64,000 nucleotides of DNA. Origin: Lotus japonicus (Eukaryota; Streptophyta; Magnoliopsida; Fabales; Fabaceae). The notes beneath the pieces were generated by a model. It worked only from the letters and a program-made list of their open reading frames with translations, ran no database searches and was not told the origin of the DNA. Of this stretch, positions 54,501-64,000 are shown in pieces (position 1 is the stretch's first letter; every line of letters begins with the position of its first letter). The DNA is taken from NCBI RefSeq assembly GCF_012489685.1, contig NC_080042.1:25983158-26047157 (forward strand), written 5' to 3'. A program made the translations under genes and the position numbers.

Positions 54501-57500
54501 GCAGATTGGGTGCATTGGGCTGAAATGTAGTATGACACCACTTATCATGTTTCTATTGGTACCACTCCTTTTGAGGTGGTGTATGGCCACAAGCCTCCTA
54601 CTGTGATGTGATTTGTTCCTTCTGCAGTCCAAGTTGAGGCGGTAGCTCGTAAGCTAATGGATAGGGACGAGGCTCTAAGACTAACCAAGTCCCAAGAACA
54701 GATGAAAAGGTATGCTAACAAACATGCGGAGAGGTAGAATTTGAAGTTGGTGAGCTGGTTTTTGTGAAATTGAGACCCTGTGGACAGAAATCTGTAACTA
54801 GAAGGGTGTATCAGATATTGTCTTCTAGATACTATGGACCTTTCCCTATTACTCACAAAATAGAAAAGGTGGCTTATCAGGTACAACTTCCTGCAGAATC
54901 TAGGCATCCAACTTTCCATGTTTCACAGCTCAAGAAGTCAATTGGGGATAAGGTGGTCGAACCTACTTTGCCCGCAAGCATGGCCATAGATGACCAAGAA
55001 GTTCTTGAGACAGTGTTAGCAAGGAGAAAGGAGACTAAACAGGGAGAAGATAGTTCTCAGATCCTAACTCATTGAAAGGACAAGTCAACCAAAGAAGCCA
55101 CTTGGGAGGATGAATCCACAACTCGGAGTGAGTTTCATCACTTTACTCTTGAGGACAAAATTGTAAGTGAAGGGGGAGGCAATGATAGAAACCGTAATAT
55201 TCTGGGCCTGTTTTATAGACCTAACCATGCAAGATAGGCCAAGGACTTGAAAGGTTTGTACTAGGACTAAAAAGGACAATTAAGGAAAATCCAGAGGGGG
55301 GCTGATGTGGAACCGTTAGCCGAGAGAGAAAAAATGGGAGTGGAAGAGTCAGTTATAGGGAATCATGGGAAGGAGGGTGAGGTCAGGTGGAATTCATGAG
55401 TTGAGAGTCTCTTTCACTGTTTCACTGTTTTCCATTTATGTACTATGAGAACTCTATTGTTCCAGTGCAATTCCCTTTACAATTGAATCTACATTCCATT
55501 TTAGCTCATATTTGAGTCATGTCTCCATCTACCATTACCCATGACATGAGCATGCATAACAATGCAATCCGTCAAACAGTTTGAACCTTACTCCTGATAT
55601 TGTTGGGTTATAGGAAGGCTCATGTGTCAGAATGTTATACTCTTAATTATTTGTTCGTAAGTCATTAATACAGATTTTTAGACATGAAAAACTTTGTTAT
55701 TCCTCCCGCTCCTAATTCAAAAGAATTACTTTTACTCTAGCATTTTCCTTAGCAATCTAATTCAAATAATTGTTGTCACACATACATAATAAACATTCCT
55801 TAATTATCTAAGTCAACAAAGATCAAACAAGGATCTGCAATTTCTATTCAGCCAGGGAATAGTAACAAAAAGAACTCTATATCAAATTATCAACTAATTA
55901 AGAATTAAATAATACATGAAGGTCTTATGTAACAGATTTAAAATTGTTTAAGATTGACTTCCAAATCAATATGAGAAATAAATTAATATAAAGCAAGCTA
56001 TTTATAGTGCTAACTTCTGAGGAAAAAACTGTTTTACATCATACTATTTTACTCATTCTAAATTGACCACATACATCTTTTTTTATATAAACATTCTGTA
56101 AAGAGTGCAAAAAAAAACATAGATCCATGTCAATAACTCAAATTAAATATATGTCGTCATCAAATTGCAAAAAAAATTGTTTGTACTCAGGCATCGATGA
56201 ATAGGCCTCTTTCAATAGTCACCTTTTGGCAATCCATCAAATAGAAGAAAAACAAAAATAGGTGAGAGTTTATACTTACAGCTTTGCCATCATATGGAGT
56301 TACAATATCCCAATGGCCACGATCAACCTGATGCCAGTGACAAGAAACAGCAAATCAAACATTCACCATGTACAAAACTGATTAATAACTATTTTTATTT
56401 CAACAGATATATGTGGAGAAGCATACCATTTCAAATTTGTAAAACCGACCATTCTTCAGATTCACCTTTATAGCATTACTATAGTCACTTCTAGTAGGGA
56501 ATTGCAGAAGCCTGGTAATAGTGAAAACTTCAATTTTAAATGATACTCTTCATGTGTAAAATCTAAGACGGGGAACATTTTAGTTAAATACAAATAATAA
56601 CTCTCTTGCAGTAACAGGATGCTAGACTTATATACTCCCTATGCTAGATCATACAGTAGAAGAGTCACCTTGATGGGACTGGGGACATAACAGAATGTTA
56701 TGTGGCAGTTGAGAAAGAAAAAGAGAGCAGTTAGTAAGAATAAGAAGGGAAAGAAGGAAGGCTAGTAGGCCCTTGAAACACTGCTGTATATCTTTTTACT
56801 TTTCGTTTTTCTGTTTTATGATTCTGCCTCTGACTCGGATAATTTCCACTAGAAACCTGGGTTCCTACCACAGGATAAGTACAATAAAGCAATACATTTC
56901 ATAATATGTATAGAAAAAGCAAACAGTGGAATTGACCTTTCCCTATTGCTCTAAGCATCAACTAAAGCAAAAAATATGCCATTCATCTTGAAAGGAAATA
57001 AATGCAACTGAATGAGCTAAAACTTTCCAATCCTCTCAAAGAAAGACAAAAGATAGAGTACATTACATTGCCAATGGAAAAAAGTTACGGTTGTACTCGA
57101 CTTTAACATCCTCCAGAGTCAAATTGCAACCTTCGAGGAAGCTGATGACATCTGTTTTGAGCATATTTCTATGAATGCCATGCAGTCTAGCATATGTCAA
57201 ACCTAATGAGAGAATGAGAAAGAAGCACATTCATCACCTTGCCTGGAAATTACTCAATCTCATAAACAAGTGTTTAAGTGTGCTATTAAGGCTCATTGAT
57301 AGCAGTGAAAGGGTTAAACATGTCGATTAACACCTTAATTTAAAAATACATATCTACTTTAGTAGGCTAAACATAAGTACCAAGCACAGGTATATATGTT
57401 CTGTCATTTGCACAAATGAAAAATACAACTAATTTATATAATTGTCAAAATTTATCATAACCCTCTGAAAAATGAGGAATTTTCTAATAACCAGTTTTAT

Positions 57501-58010
57501 TAATGGCGGATGGCGCACTATGGCGGAGAGCCAAAAGTAAACGCTGTCATATTTGACAAACAATGATGGCAGATGCAGGATTATGATGAATTATGGCGGG
57601 ATATCGGCCATGCCGCAATGAGATTCCACCATGATGGAATATTTGATAACACTGCTAATAACACAACAAAAACAACAACCAAACTTTTTTCCCTCATAAT
57701 GGACCCGGTTTCATAAACCAATAATGATGAGAAATAACATTTCATAAAAGCAAAGTAGCAAAATCGAAGACCAAACCACGCATAACAGAAATGGTACAAA
57801 CAAAACAAATGCGTAAAATGGCAGGGTACCTGAATTATCAGTTTCAAAGAATGGAGGGGTAGGGGTTGTTGAATCCTGAGGCTGAGGTGGCTGTTCTGCT
57901 TCAGTGGAGAAGCACCTAGGCCCAAAAGCTTGGAGGCCATGAGTTCTCTGGAGTGCAGAAACACTACATTTTGTTCTCTGGATCGTGGCTCTGAAAACAC
58001 TGCCCATCAT
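51438..58010 (-). CDS. Predicted mitochondrial RRM-like protein, six exons
   Basis: Coding exons 58010-57830, 57202-57067, 56511-56427, 56327-56280, 51960-51866 and 51567-51438 join in frame through GT-AG introns to 675 nt, 224 residues. The N-terminus ([20 protein letters not shown], then [16 protein letters not shown]) is basic, Ser-rich and lacks acidic residues, a mitochondrial-type presequence. The middle ([20 protein letters not shown] to [16 protein letters not shown]) is a compact conserved-looking domain I do not recognise. The last 75 residues have an RRM-like order: [52 protein letters not shown]. Likely an organellar RNA-binding protein (inference). Introns 1, 4 and 5 carry transposons yet no coding defect is seen, so the gene appears functional. 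Confidence 0.75.
51630..51821 (-). mobile_element. Au-type SINE in intron 5
   Basis: About 190 bp flanked by a 16-bp target duplication AACTATCAGAAACAAA (51614-51629 and 51822-51837). On the minus strand it begins GAGTCTTGGTGCAA, has a pol III B box GGTTCAAGTCC (51761-51751), the family-typical stretches AAGGCTGCGTACAATAGACC and CACCGGGCTG, and ends in a T run. These are recognisable features of the plant Au SINE family. It lies in the same orientation as the host gene. Confidence 0.88.
51866..51960 (-). CDS. Exon 5 of mitochondrial RRM-like gene
   Basis: Acceptor TTTTGCTAG/ATTGTAATTC, donor CCATAAG/GTTAATG. Encodes [20 protein letters not shown] to SVSIR, the first half of the RRM-like fold. 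Confidence 0.7.
52784..55166 (+). pseudogene. Degenerate gypsy pol
   Basis: Recognisable pieces in changing frames: [20 protein letters not shown] and [14 protein letters not shown] (RT, 52840-52950), [20 protein letters not shown] (53180-53240), RNase H (FSKALSKQN, interrupted by the MITE at 53485, continuing [17 protein letters not shown]), integrase core ([25 protein letters not shown]; 54130-54290) and an integrase tail with [15 protein letters not shown] (54764-55075). At least ten disruptions; not functional. Confidence 0.8.
53485..53763. mobile_element. 279-bp Tourist-like (PIF/Harbinger) MITE
   Basis: Flanked by TAA (53482-53484 and 53764-53766) with terminal inverted repeats GGCCCTGTTTG/CAAACAGGGCC and many internal AGCTTATG/CATAAGCT motifs that can fold. 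The 3-bp TAA duplication is the PIF/Harbinger signature. It interrupts the RNase H relic between QNLSK and STYEKE. Confidence 0.9.
55686..56279. other. Rest of intron 4
   Basis: AT-rich intron sequence downstream of the gypsy relic, with no gene or repeat recognised. Confidence 0.5.
56280..56327 (-). CDS. Exon 4 of mitochondrial RRM-like gene
   Basis: 48 nt, [16 protein letters not shown]; acceptor CATCAG/GTTGAT, donor AAAGCT/GTAAGT. The following 4.3-kb intron contains the decayed gypsy element. Confidence 0.75.
56427..56511 (-). CDS. Exon 3 of mitochondrial RRM-like gene
   Basis: Acceptor ATTACCAG/GCTTCTG, donor GAAATG/GTATGC. Encodes [20 protein letters not shown] to KFEM. Confidence 0.75.
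57067..57202 (-). CDS. Exon 2 of mitochondrial RRM-like gene
   Basis: Acceptor CTCATTAG/GTTTGACA, donor GGCAAT/GTAATG. Encodes [20 protein letters not shown] to NRNFFPLA. Confidence 0.75.
57492..57654. mobile_element. 163-bp hAT-type MITE in intron 1
   Basis: Perfect 8-bp duplication CTAATAAC (57484-57491 and 57655-57662); ends CAGTTTTATTAATGGCGGA and TTTGATAACACTG, similar to the ends of the 983-bp element at 48056-49038 (CAGTGTTAATGGCGGA and TTGACAACACTG). No coding capacity. Confidence 0.88.
57830..58010 (-). CDS. Exon 1 (coding) of mitochondrial RRM-like gene
   Basis: Start ATG at 58010 (a second ATG follows directly). Encodes the presequence and a Pro/Thr/Gln-rich linker; donor TTCAG/GTACCC, exit phase 1. 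Confidence 0.75.
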
Positions 58011-58029
58011 TTTCACTTTCACGAGGGAC

Positions 58030-58300
58030 CTGTTACTTCCAAAAACCCAAGAAAACCACAACAAAGTTTTAGCATTTTTTTCACATATTCAGCTAACCCC
58101 ATGAATCAAAATACACATTTTATAGGAGGAAAATGCAGTTTGCAGATACTGAGAGTAAAATGAAAAGATAAAAAAGATGATGTTTTTGAAAAGGTACCTG
58201 CTTGGATCTTTAACTATGTTGCTCGCAGTGGAGAGAAAATCAGGGAAGCAGTGTACCGAGAAGAAAGAAGAAAGAAGGCGTAGGGCACCAAACAAGTGTA
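58030..58300 (-). promoter_or_regulatory. 5' UTR intron and leader of RRM-like gene
   Basis: A donor CCAAGCAG/GTACCT at 58198/58197 and an acceptor AAGTAACAG/GTCCCT at 58030/58029 predict a 168-bp intron in the 5' UTR, leaving 19 bases before the ATG. The first exon probably begins near 58300; TGGGCC motifs near 58310-58330 lie just upstream and resemble the site II-like elements of housekeeping and organelle-protein genes. Confidence 0.45.
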
Positions 58301-58739
58301 GATGACTGGGCTGTGGGTTTTGGGCCCATCACAAATTGGAAAGTGCTATTTTTTAAGCAAAAAAAGTAATTGACCAAAAAAAAGCAAAAAAAATAATAAA
58401 GCAAATTTTAAGCAAAAATGTTTTGCTAATTTTTTTTTTAACAAAAGAAAAGCAATAAAAGTTTTCAATGAAGAATTAATTATTGTTCAAAAAGAAGGAA
58501 AAATGTTTTTATTGTAAGCAAAAATTGTTTTATTTGTTTAGCATGAGGGACATTAGAAAACTCAGGTACTCTAAGGCACATACACCTAAGGACTGAAAGC
58601 GTGGAGAAGAAGATAGAGACACTTTTACTCCCTTCTAAGTTATGGAGAAGGACAAGGCCGATGATCATAATAAAAGGGAAATTATGAACCCTTATATCCC
58701 TCCACATTGTTGTTATTAGAGGAAAAATCTGACCCTTCT

Positions 58740-59300
58740 TGATAGATTAAATTAGTCGAGCTCATTGACTTAAGACGAGCGTTTCGTGGGAGGCAACTCA
58801 TGTTTATTTTTTTGTTTTTTCAGTATTTTTAATTTTTGTTTTTAGTTTACTTAGGATTTAATGAGCTTTATGTGCGCTTCAAATTGTTTTTTACAATAGC
58901 AAGATGCGAAAACTCAAAAGAGAAGATGATGTTCAGAAGAAAAAGAAGGAAAATGGGAAACGAGAGCTCGACGCGGACCGCAACACCCTGCAGTGTACAC
59001 CGCAACCATAGTTCGAGGGAGAAAGAATGTTAAAGAGAAGCAGCGAACCACGAGCATCCTGCGCCACACATCACTTCCATTTCTTTCCCTTTCCTTTTAA
59101 AGCATAAATTATATTTCCTGTCTCCCCTCCACTTCAAATTAGTTCAACTCTTCTCCATATCCTTTAATTTCTTCACCTTCTACTGAAGTTTCCATCAAAA
59201 ACAAAAATTCATTTTTGCATTTTAGTTTTTCTATCTGTCATGTTTAGTTCTTACATCGGGGACAATGTAAAATTTAGGTGTGGGAGGGAGTTTGTATATA
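58740..59300 (+). repeat. Possible Athila-lineage 3' remnant
   Basis: GGGAGGCAACTCATG near 58790 and ACATCGGGGACAATGT with GTGTGGGAGGGAG near 59254-59293 resemble the region upstream of the polypurine tract in Athila/Calypso-type gypsy elements. No LTR or env frame can be traced, so this is a fragment at best. Confidence 0.35.
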
Positions 59301-59537
59301 GATGCATCTTTAGTCATGTAGTCAAACACATATTCATTCATATTTTTAACTTTTTAATTTTAATTTTATTTTATCATGCATTTTTTAGTCTATAACATTA
59401 TCACTCATCATACTCTCCAATTTATATCTTGGCATGAAAATTAAAAGTCTTTTAATTATGAAATGTAGGGACTCATGTGATATTATCGTGTTGTTAAATA
59501 TTCTTTGATGGCTTAATTGCATTTTTGGTCCCCCAAC

Positions 59538-59880
59538 TTTTCCCTTTCTGTGAAAACTGTCCCCCAACTAAGAAATTGGCAAAATGCATCCTCGAAGTTA
59601 TCCTCCGTTAACACACTTGGTCCCTTTAGTATTTTACATCCAAAATCTAACGGTTTGAGTGACCAAAAGTGCAATTAAGTCAACTTCCTCACCACCGTGA
59701 CCTGCACTTTTAGTCCCCCAATTTTTCATTTGGTCCACTTAATTGCACTTTTGATCCCTCAGACCGTTAGATTTTGGATGAAAAATACTAAAGGGACCAA
59801 ATGTGTTAACGGAGGATAACTTTGAGGATGCATTTTGCCAATTTCTTAGTTGGGGGACGATTTTCACAAAAAGGGCAAAG
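59538..59880. repeat. Fold-back element, about 140-bp arms
   Basis: The left arm (about 59538-59670: CCCCCAACTAAGAAATTGGC, CCTCCGTTAACACA, AAATCTAACGGT) pairs with the right arm (about 59745-59880) at about 90% identity by eye around a spacer of about 75 bp. No target duplication was found at the visible ends. Confidence 0.8.
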
Positions 59881-59945
59881 TTGTCTACTTTAGGAGAGTT
59901 TTGAGCGATGAAGGGGATGTTGCTTTATATTTGTATGTATACTAG

Positions 59946-60175
59946 GGGAGTGTATCTTATAAGAAATATGTTTTTTATATGAGAAAATAATAATAAACCA
60001 TTACCGTTAGATCTAATCATTAACGGTTAAGATTAAAACATGAAGTCGTGTGATTTTTTTAAGTGATCACATAACTATTAATTTGTTTTAATCTGGACCA
60101 TTCATGATTAGATCTAACAGTCGTGATTTATTCTTATGTTCTCACATAAACATCTTTCTCATGAGATACATCCGC
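59946..60175. mobile_element. 230-bp Mutator-type MITE
   Basis: A 10-bp duplication TGTATACTAG (59936-59945 and 60176-60185) flanks inverted ends GGGAGTGTATCTTATAAGAA and TTCTCATGAGATACATCCGC, with arms pairing for about 100 bp (TTAGATCTAATCAT in both). A 9-10 bp duplication with long inverted arms fits Mutator-type MITEs. Confidence 0.82.
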
Positions 60176-60185
60176 TGTATACTAG

Positions 60186-60925
60186 TGTTTTTATCTGTGC
60201 GTTGCATGGAGAATTTTACTTGTATTATTTAGTCTTGTATCAATACAATAATTCATAACAAAAATATTGAATTGTATTCATAACAAATTTGATATACCTA
60301 AAACAATATTTGCTGATTTTTTTATATTTACCTGCTAGAATTAAGAGACTAAAAAAGATAAGCATTCAACAAAACAAAACCACAACAAATATCATACAAC
60401 ATGCACAATTTCACATAACTTTATATATATATATATATATATTAACTTCTACATTATTAAAAAAAGTTATGTATAATATACTTAAATTACACTTGTGATT
60501 TTGTTATAAAAAAATAAAAAATAAATTATATTATTATGTATTACAAATTTAACATGAAACTATACTGTAAACCAAAGAAATATTGTTAAGAACTATTTTT
60601 ATATTAATTTTCATGTGGAAGTGATTTCATGTAAAATATTCCTTCCCGTGAGAGCTTTTAACCTTATAATTTAAATATAAATAACATATAGAGTATATAT
60701 GTATTAATAGTCTTCTAATATCTATGAGTTGCAAAGGTATTGCTCTGGTATTTTCAAACATGTATCAATACATATGTATATATATTTACTTCTAAAATTC
60801 AGAAAAAATCAACAGATCCATTCAGTAAAATCTTTTTCCTATTGTGAATGGATGATCACCATCGGCCACTGGGCCAAGCCCATATTTCTTTTGTCTCACT
60901 TGTAGCTCTCTAAGGCTATAAATAG
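60186..60925. other. AT-rich intergenic DNA
   Basis: No gene. Contains a TA dinucleotide run at 60421-60442. Confidence 0.5.
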
Positions 60926-63900
60926 GGATGTCCATCGATCGGTTTCGGGCCACCGGCGTCGGTTTCGTTCGACGAAAATCACCAAAAGCACAAGCTTGTA
61001 ACACCCTCTAAACCCCGCATAAATATTATAGCTTAAATCAGAGTAAAATGCATAACACAGAGGGTGTCACACTTATTCTCCAAAACCATGAATCAAAACA
61101 CCTGTCATGCTCAAAATAAATATATAAATTTCCAACTTTAGTGTCATAACATCTTATGCATAGCACAACGGATTTATTTTTCAACTCCAAAATAAAACAT
61201 AATCCAAAAGTTAATAAAGAGAGTTCATAAAATAACTCTTAACATCAATGTACAAAACTTAGCATTTCCCCGTGTTACATAACAGAGCATGACTCCCCTA
61301 ACTAAACCATGAATGAAAGACTAGCTCCTCCAACTAGCCCTCGCGAGAAGCTTCACTATCCTCGGTACCTGAGGGATGTCGCATAGAATATCATTCAAAC
61401 AGAAGGGTGAGAACTCATATCATATGGATAAGCATAATAATAAATAAGACTCAAGTGAGACCCGTGCAAATGCCTTTGGTACCAAAGTTGTTATCCTTAG
61501 CGGTATCACCGCGTCCACTCCAGACAGATAACCACCAATAAAGTCATCGCTCTAGGCTTCAAAACCACTCCAGTTTTGGGACAAGTCACTAGCCTCCACG
61601 AGAACTAGCAAACATTGTCTCTTGACAACTATGCAGTGTATTGTGCAAAACTCAACTAACATATGCATATTCAGGCCATCTCCAAGTCTTAATTATTTTA
61701 GCATATTCATCACCTCATCACCAGCTCAACAATTCAAATCATCTCCAATTTTACAAAACACACACTTACATGTTATCAATCACACAACTTGCAATTACAG
61801 TAACTTAACAATTTAACACATAACATCAATTCAGACATAACATTATATAATGAACTATTAAACAGATGTAAATTAAATCTAATTCATATATAACAGGTTC
61901 TGCAACTTGTGATCCCTTAAATATATTGGCAAGTAGCTTATCTCTTTTTTTATGAAAAAAAAATATCATCACCATTGCTAATTTAAAAAAAAAAAGTATC
62001 ACTATCTAAAAATTTCTCGAAACAAATCCTTATCATAGGCATTCATATGTTGTTCTTTCTAAAGTTGATAAAAGAAATCATGTTTACCATTTAAACCAAT
62101 AGATGATCTATTCATCATATTATAGCCCTAAGTGATCTATCAAAACAAGCAATTCCACACAGTATGTATCGAAACTTTATAACTAATAATTAATTGAATT
62201 TAACCAAATACATTCAAACTAATTAATTAGGTAACTATCAAAGATCTAAACCCTAATACACCTATAAGCCGTCAGCTATAAACTTATAGCACATGGTGAT
62301 GTTTCCAGTGTTTGGATCAAAATATGTAAACTTCATTAATTAAAATTATAACTCCTAGAACATGCATGGCTCTAGAACTCACGAAAATAGCAACCAGAGG
62401 ATAGTATAGCATAGACCAGATTCGAGAGGTACCATCACCACCAAATACATTTAAAAAAAAAAACCACACCCCCACGACCCATAAGGCAATTGAATTGATC
62501 TCTGCACACCACGCGCACCTTTACCCCTCTCTCCTACCCCCACAGTGCATCTAAAATCAAACTATCTATTTTCAATTTAGAGAATTCTACATCCTAGGGT
62601 TTCTAAATCATGTTTTCCACCATCACTAACTATTATGCTAAACCAGAAAATAAGAATTCAAACTCTTACCTTTTGAAGATCAAATTCTAGGTTTTTCTTC
62701 TCTTTTCTCTCCTTCTCTCTTTCACGCCTCTTTTCTTCTACTCTGCTAACTTCTCCAATTCCCAAATTCTGATTTCTCCCTTTCTAATTCATTCATAACC
62801 CTTAAATAGTCTTACAATGGGTCACACTCCCAACTACTCACTTAAAACCTAAAACCCTTATTTATCTAATCATATAATCACTTAATTATCTAATAAAATC
62901 ACTTAATTACCATATATCATAATAATAATTAAAATAAAATAATAAATAACCTAATAACGGAAAATGAGGTGTTACAAGGCCCGCCACTGACCGTGTAAAG
63001 CGTCAGTTTGGTCGGGCCTCAGGTGTTGCGGGTGGCGGTTAATCCGGTCGGTTAGATGCTAACCGATGAGAAAAAAATAGTGAAGAGGAAGAAATTTGTT
63101 GCTTTCCAGTGATGGATACAGAAAATTTCACTGAATAAAACAAATGATAGTAGTCACTTTCATTTAAACAAGAACACCTGGACTATTTTTCAAATTAAAA
63201 GTTAGAAAATCAAAACTAGTAAGCTCTTGGCTCCATGACAGCACCACCATAAACCATTGCTTACAAGTTGCGTTTTGCTCAAATTAAAAGAAAGAGACCA
63301 TAGAGGTTGCAGCGGAAAGCACAGAGAGTAAGGCAAACCGGCAAACCGCTGGACAACGTCTTCTTCATTTCCTTATCTTCGCGAGCGTCTTCTTCGTCTT
63401 CTCGTCTGTCCTCATCAACACATGGAAGAAAGCTAGATCTGCTGAGATTGTCTTTAACTTTAATACTCAGATCTGAGGAAGATGCAACAAAAGAAGAGCG
63501 TGGAGAGCGACGGGTGAAGGTTCATGATGACGGTGAAGCATGCAACAGAGGTCTGGCGGCGAAGGGGAGAACTAGAGAAAAGAGCAGTGGTGGTGGTGGT
63601 GGCACTGACTTAGGAGGTCGTTGCAATGAGGGGTAGAGAGAAGCGGTTGTGGTGGCAGTAGCTAAAGGGAAGTCCATGGTGAGAGAAGTGGTGGCTGCCG
63701 CGGTGAAGGTTTGAGAGTCACATGGTGGTTGGCTGGCTGCTAGGGTTTGAGAGGAGAAGTGGTGGCTGCTAGGGTTTGGGAGGCACAAGGTGGATAATGA
63801 TAGTATATATATTATAGGGCCAGGGTTTTCTTCAGACTTGGGCATGAGCTCATTTTTTTTTTAATTAAATATGGTTCGGTCGGTCCGGAGCTCAAACCGG

Positions 63901-64000
63901 AACCGATCGGTCTAAACCACCAGGAACCTTTTTTTTCACCGAAAAACCTGTTTTTCGGCCCGATCGGACCGATTTTGCAAAAAAAAAAACTCGGTTTTGG
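60926..64000. repeat. GC-rich repeat split by solo LTR, runs off the window
   Basis: GGGATGTCCATCGATCGGTT at 60926 and the GGTCGG/CCGGT-rich blocks at 62980-63065 and 63866-64000 have the composition of a class of plant non-autonomous DNA elements with GGGATGTCCAT-like ends. A 1.98-kb LTR sits inside. Short frames at 63307-63636 and 63522-63845 (opposite strands) are Ser/Pro- or Gly-rich and not supported as genes. The far end is outside the window. Confidence 0.35.
60997..62976 (-). mobile_element. Solo gypsy LTR (1.98 kb)
   Basis: Bounded by TGTAACACC and GGTGTTACA. On the minus strand it starts TGTAACACCTCATTTTCCG and ends GGGGTTTAGAGGGTGTTACA, the usual end of Tekay-type LTRs, with a TATTTAAGGG promoter-like site near 62800-62810, an A/G-rich leader and a donor-like AAAAGGTAAGAG near 62665-62676. 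No internal region or second LTR adjoins. The flanking pentamers AAGCT and AGGCC match imperfectly, so the duplication is decayed or the ends are slightly off. Confidence 0.7.

Larger units (their letters stand above)
52246..55685 (+). mobile_element. Decayed gypsy element in intron 4 of the RRM-like gene
   Basis: Diverged direct repeats at 52246-52745 and 55183-55685 (both start TGATAGAAAC, share AAGGAAAATCCAGAG, CATTTATGTACTA and other blocks) are its LTRs. Between them are fragments of reverse transcriptase, RNase H, integrase core and tail, broken by many stops and frameshifts, with gag, protease and the 5' half of RT deleted. A polypurine tract (AAGGGGGAGGCAA) precedes the second LTR. 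It is antisense to the host gene. LTR divergence shows it is much older than the other elements here; exact ends are uncertain and no target duplication was identified. Confidence 0.8.

Noticed and set aside
63307..63845. Two overlapping opposite-strand frames of 107-109 codons
   Set aside because: Compositionally biased (Ser/Gly or Ser/Pro/Thr), inside a GC-rich repeat, no domain or splice structure.

Overview
This window is nuclear plant DNA, almost certainly from a eudicot and probably a legume. Spliceosomal introns, a plant Au-type SINE, Tekay-, Tat- and Reina-type Ty3/gypsy elements, a Ty1/copia element and a Tourist-like MITE rich in AGCTTATG motifs (a repeat type I associate with legume genomes) all point that way. 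There are no bacterial, organellar or viral operons. The species cannot be fixed from the sequence.

Layout. 1-24249 is a three-level nest. The oldest visible layer is a Tat-lineage gypsy element on the minus strand (17576-24249; the rest lies left of the window). Into it inserted a non-autonomous Tekay-like gypsy element, also on the minus strand (1-2692 plus 12979-17575). Into the gag of that element inserted a related plus-strand element (2693-12978) with 3.66-kb LTRs and a perfect TTCAC target duplication. 24346-33274 is a third relative, reduced to two 4.2-kb LTRs around 528 bp (target duplication TCAAA). 33275-40435 is an old host locus: non-coding DNA and one exon-like block with a premature stop, split by a young, apparently intact copia element (34636-39571). 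40701-42039 is a long inverted-repeat element. 42082-42693 is a small two-exon gene for a secreted peptide precursor with a C-terminal DY motif (RGF/GLV-like). 43663-49592 is a complete Reina-like gypsy element that has lost its protease and carries a 983-bp hAT-type element in its chromodomain.

51438-58010 (minus) is the clearest host gene: six coding exons for a 224-residue protein with a mitochondrial-type presequence and an RRM-like C-terminal half. Intron 4 holds a decayed gypsy element with a Tourist-like MITE inside it, intron 5 holds an Au-type SINE, and intron 1 holds a 163-bp hAT MITE. 58740-64000 is intergenic: a likely Athila-type remnant, a fold-back repeat, a Mutator-type MITE with a 10-bp duplication, and a solo gypsy LTR inside a GC-rich repeat that runs off the right edge.

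How the parts relate. The three Tekay-like elements form a family with no working pol and presumably move with proteins supplied by relatives. Their very long LTRs have a TATA box about 0.7 kb in, and a 78-79 nt segment flanked by splice signals that stays open and encodes an acidic peptide (FEEFPEE core) in all three subfamilies. The Tat element is likewise cut off before reverse transcriptase and carries an antisense transcription unit. Coordinates of LTR ends, splice sites and target duplications were read by eye from the sequence; no alignments or searches were run.
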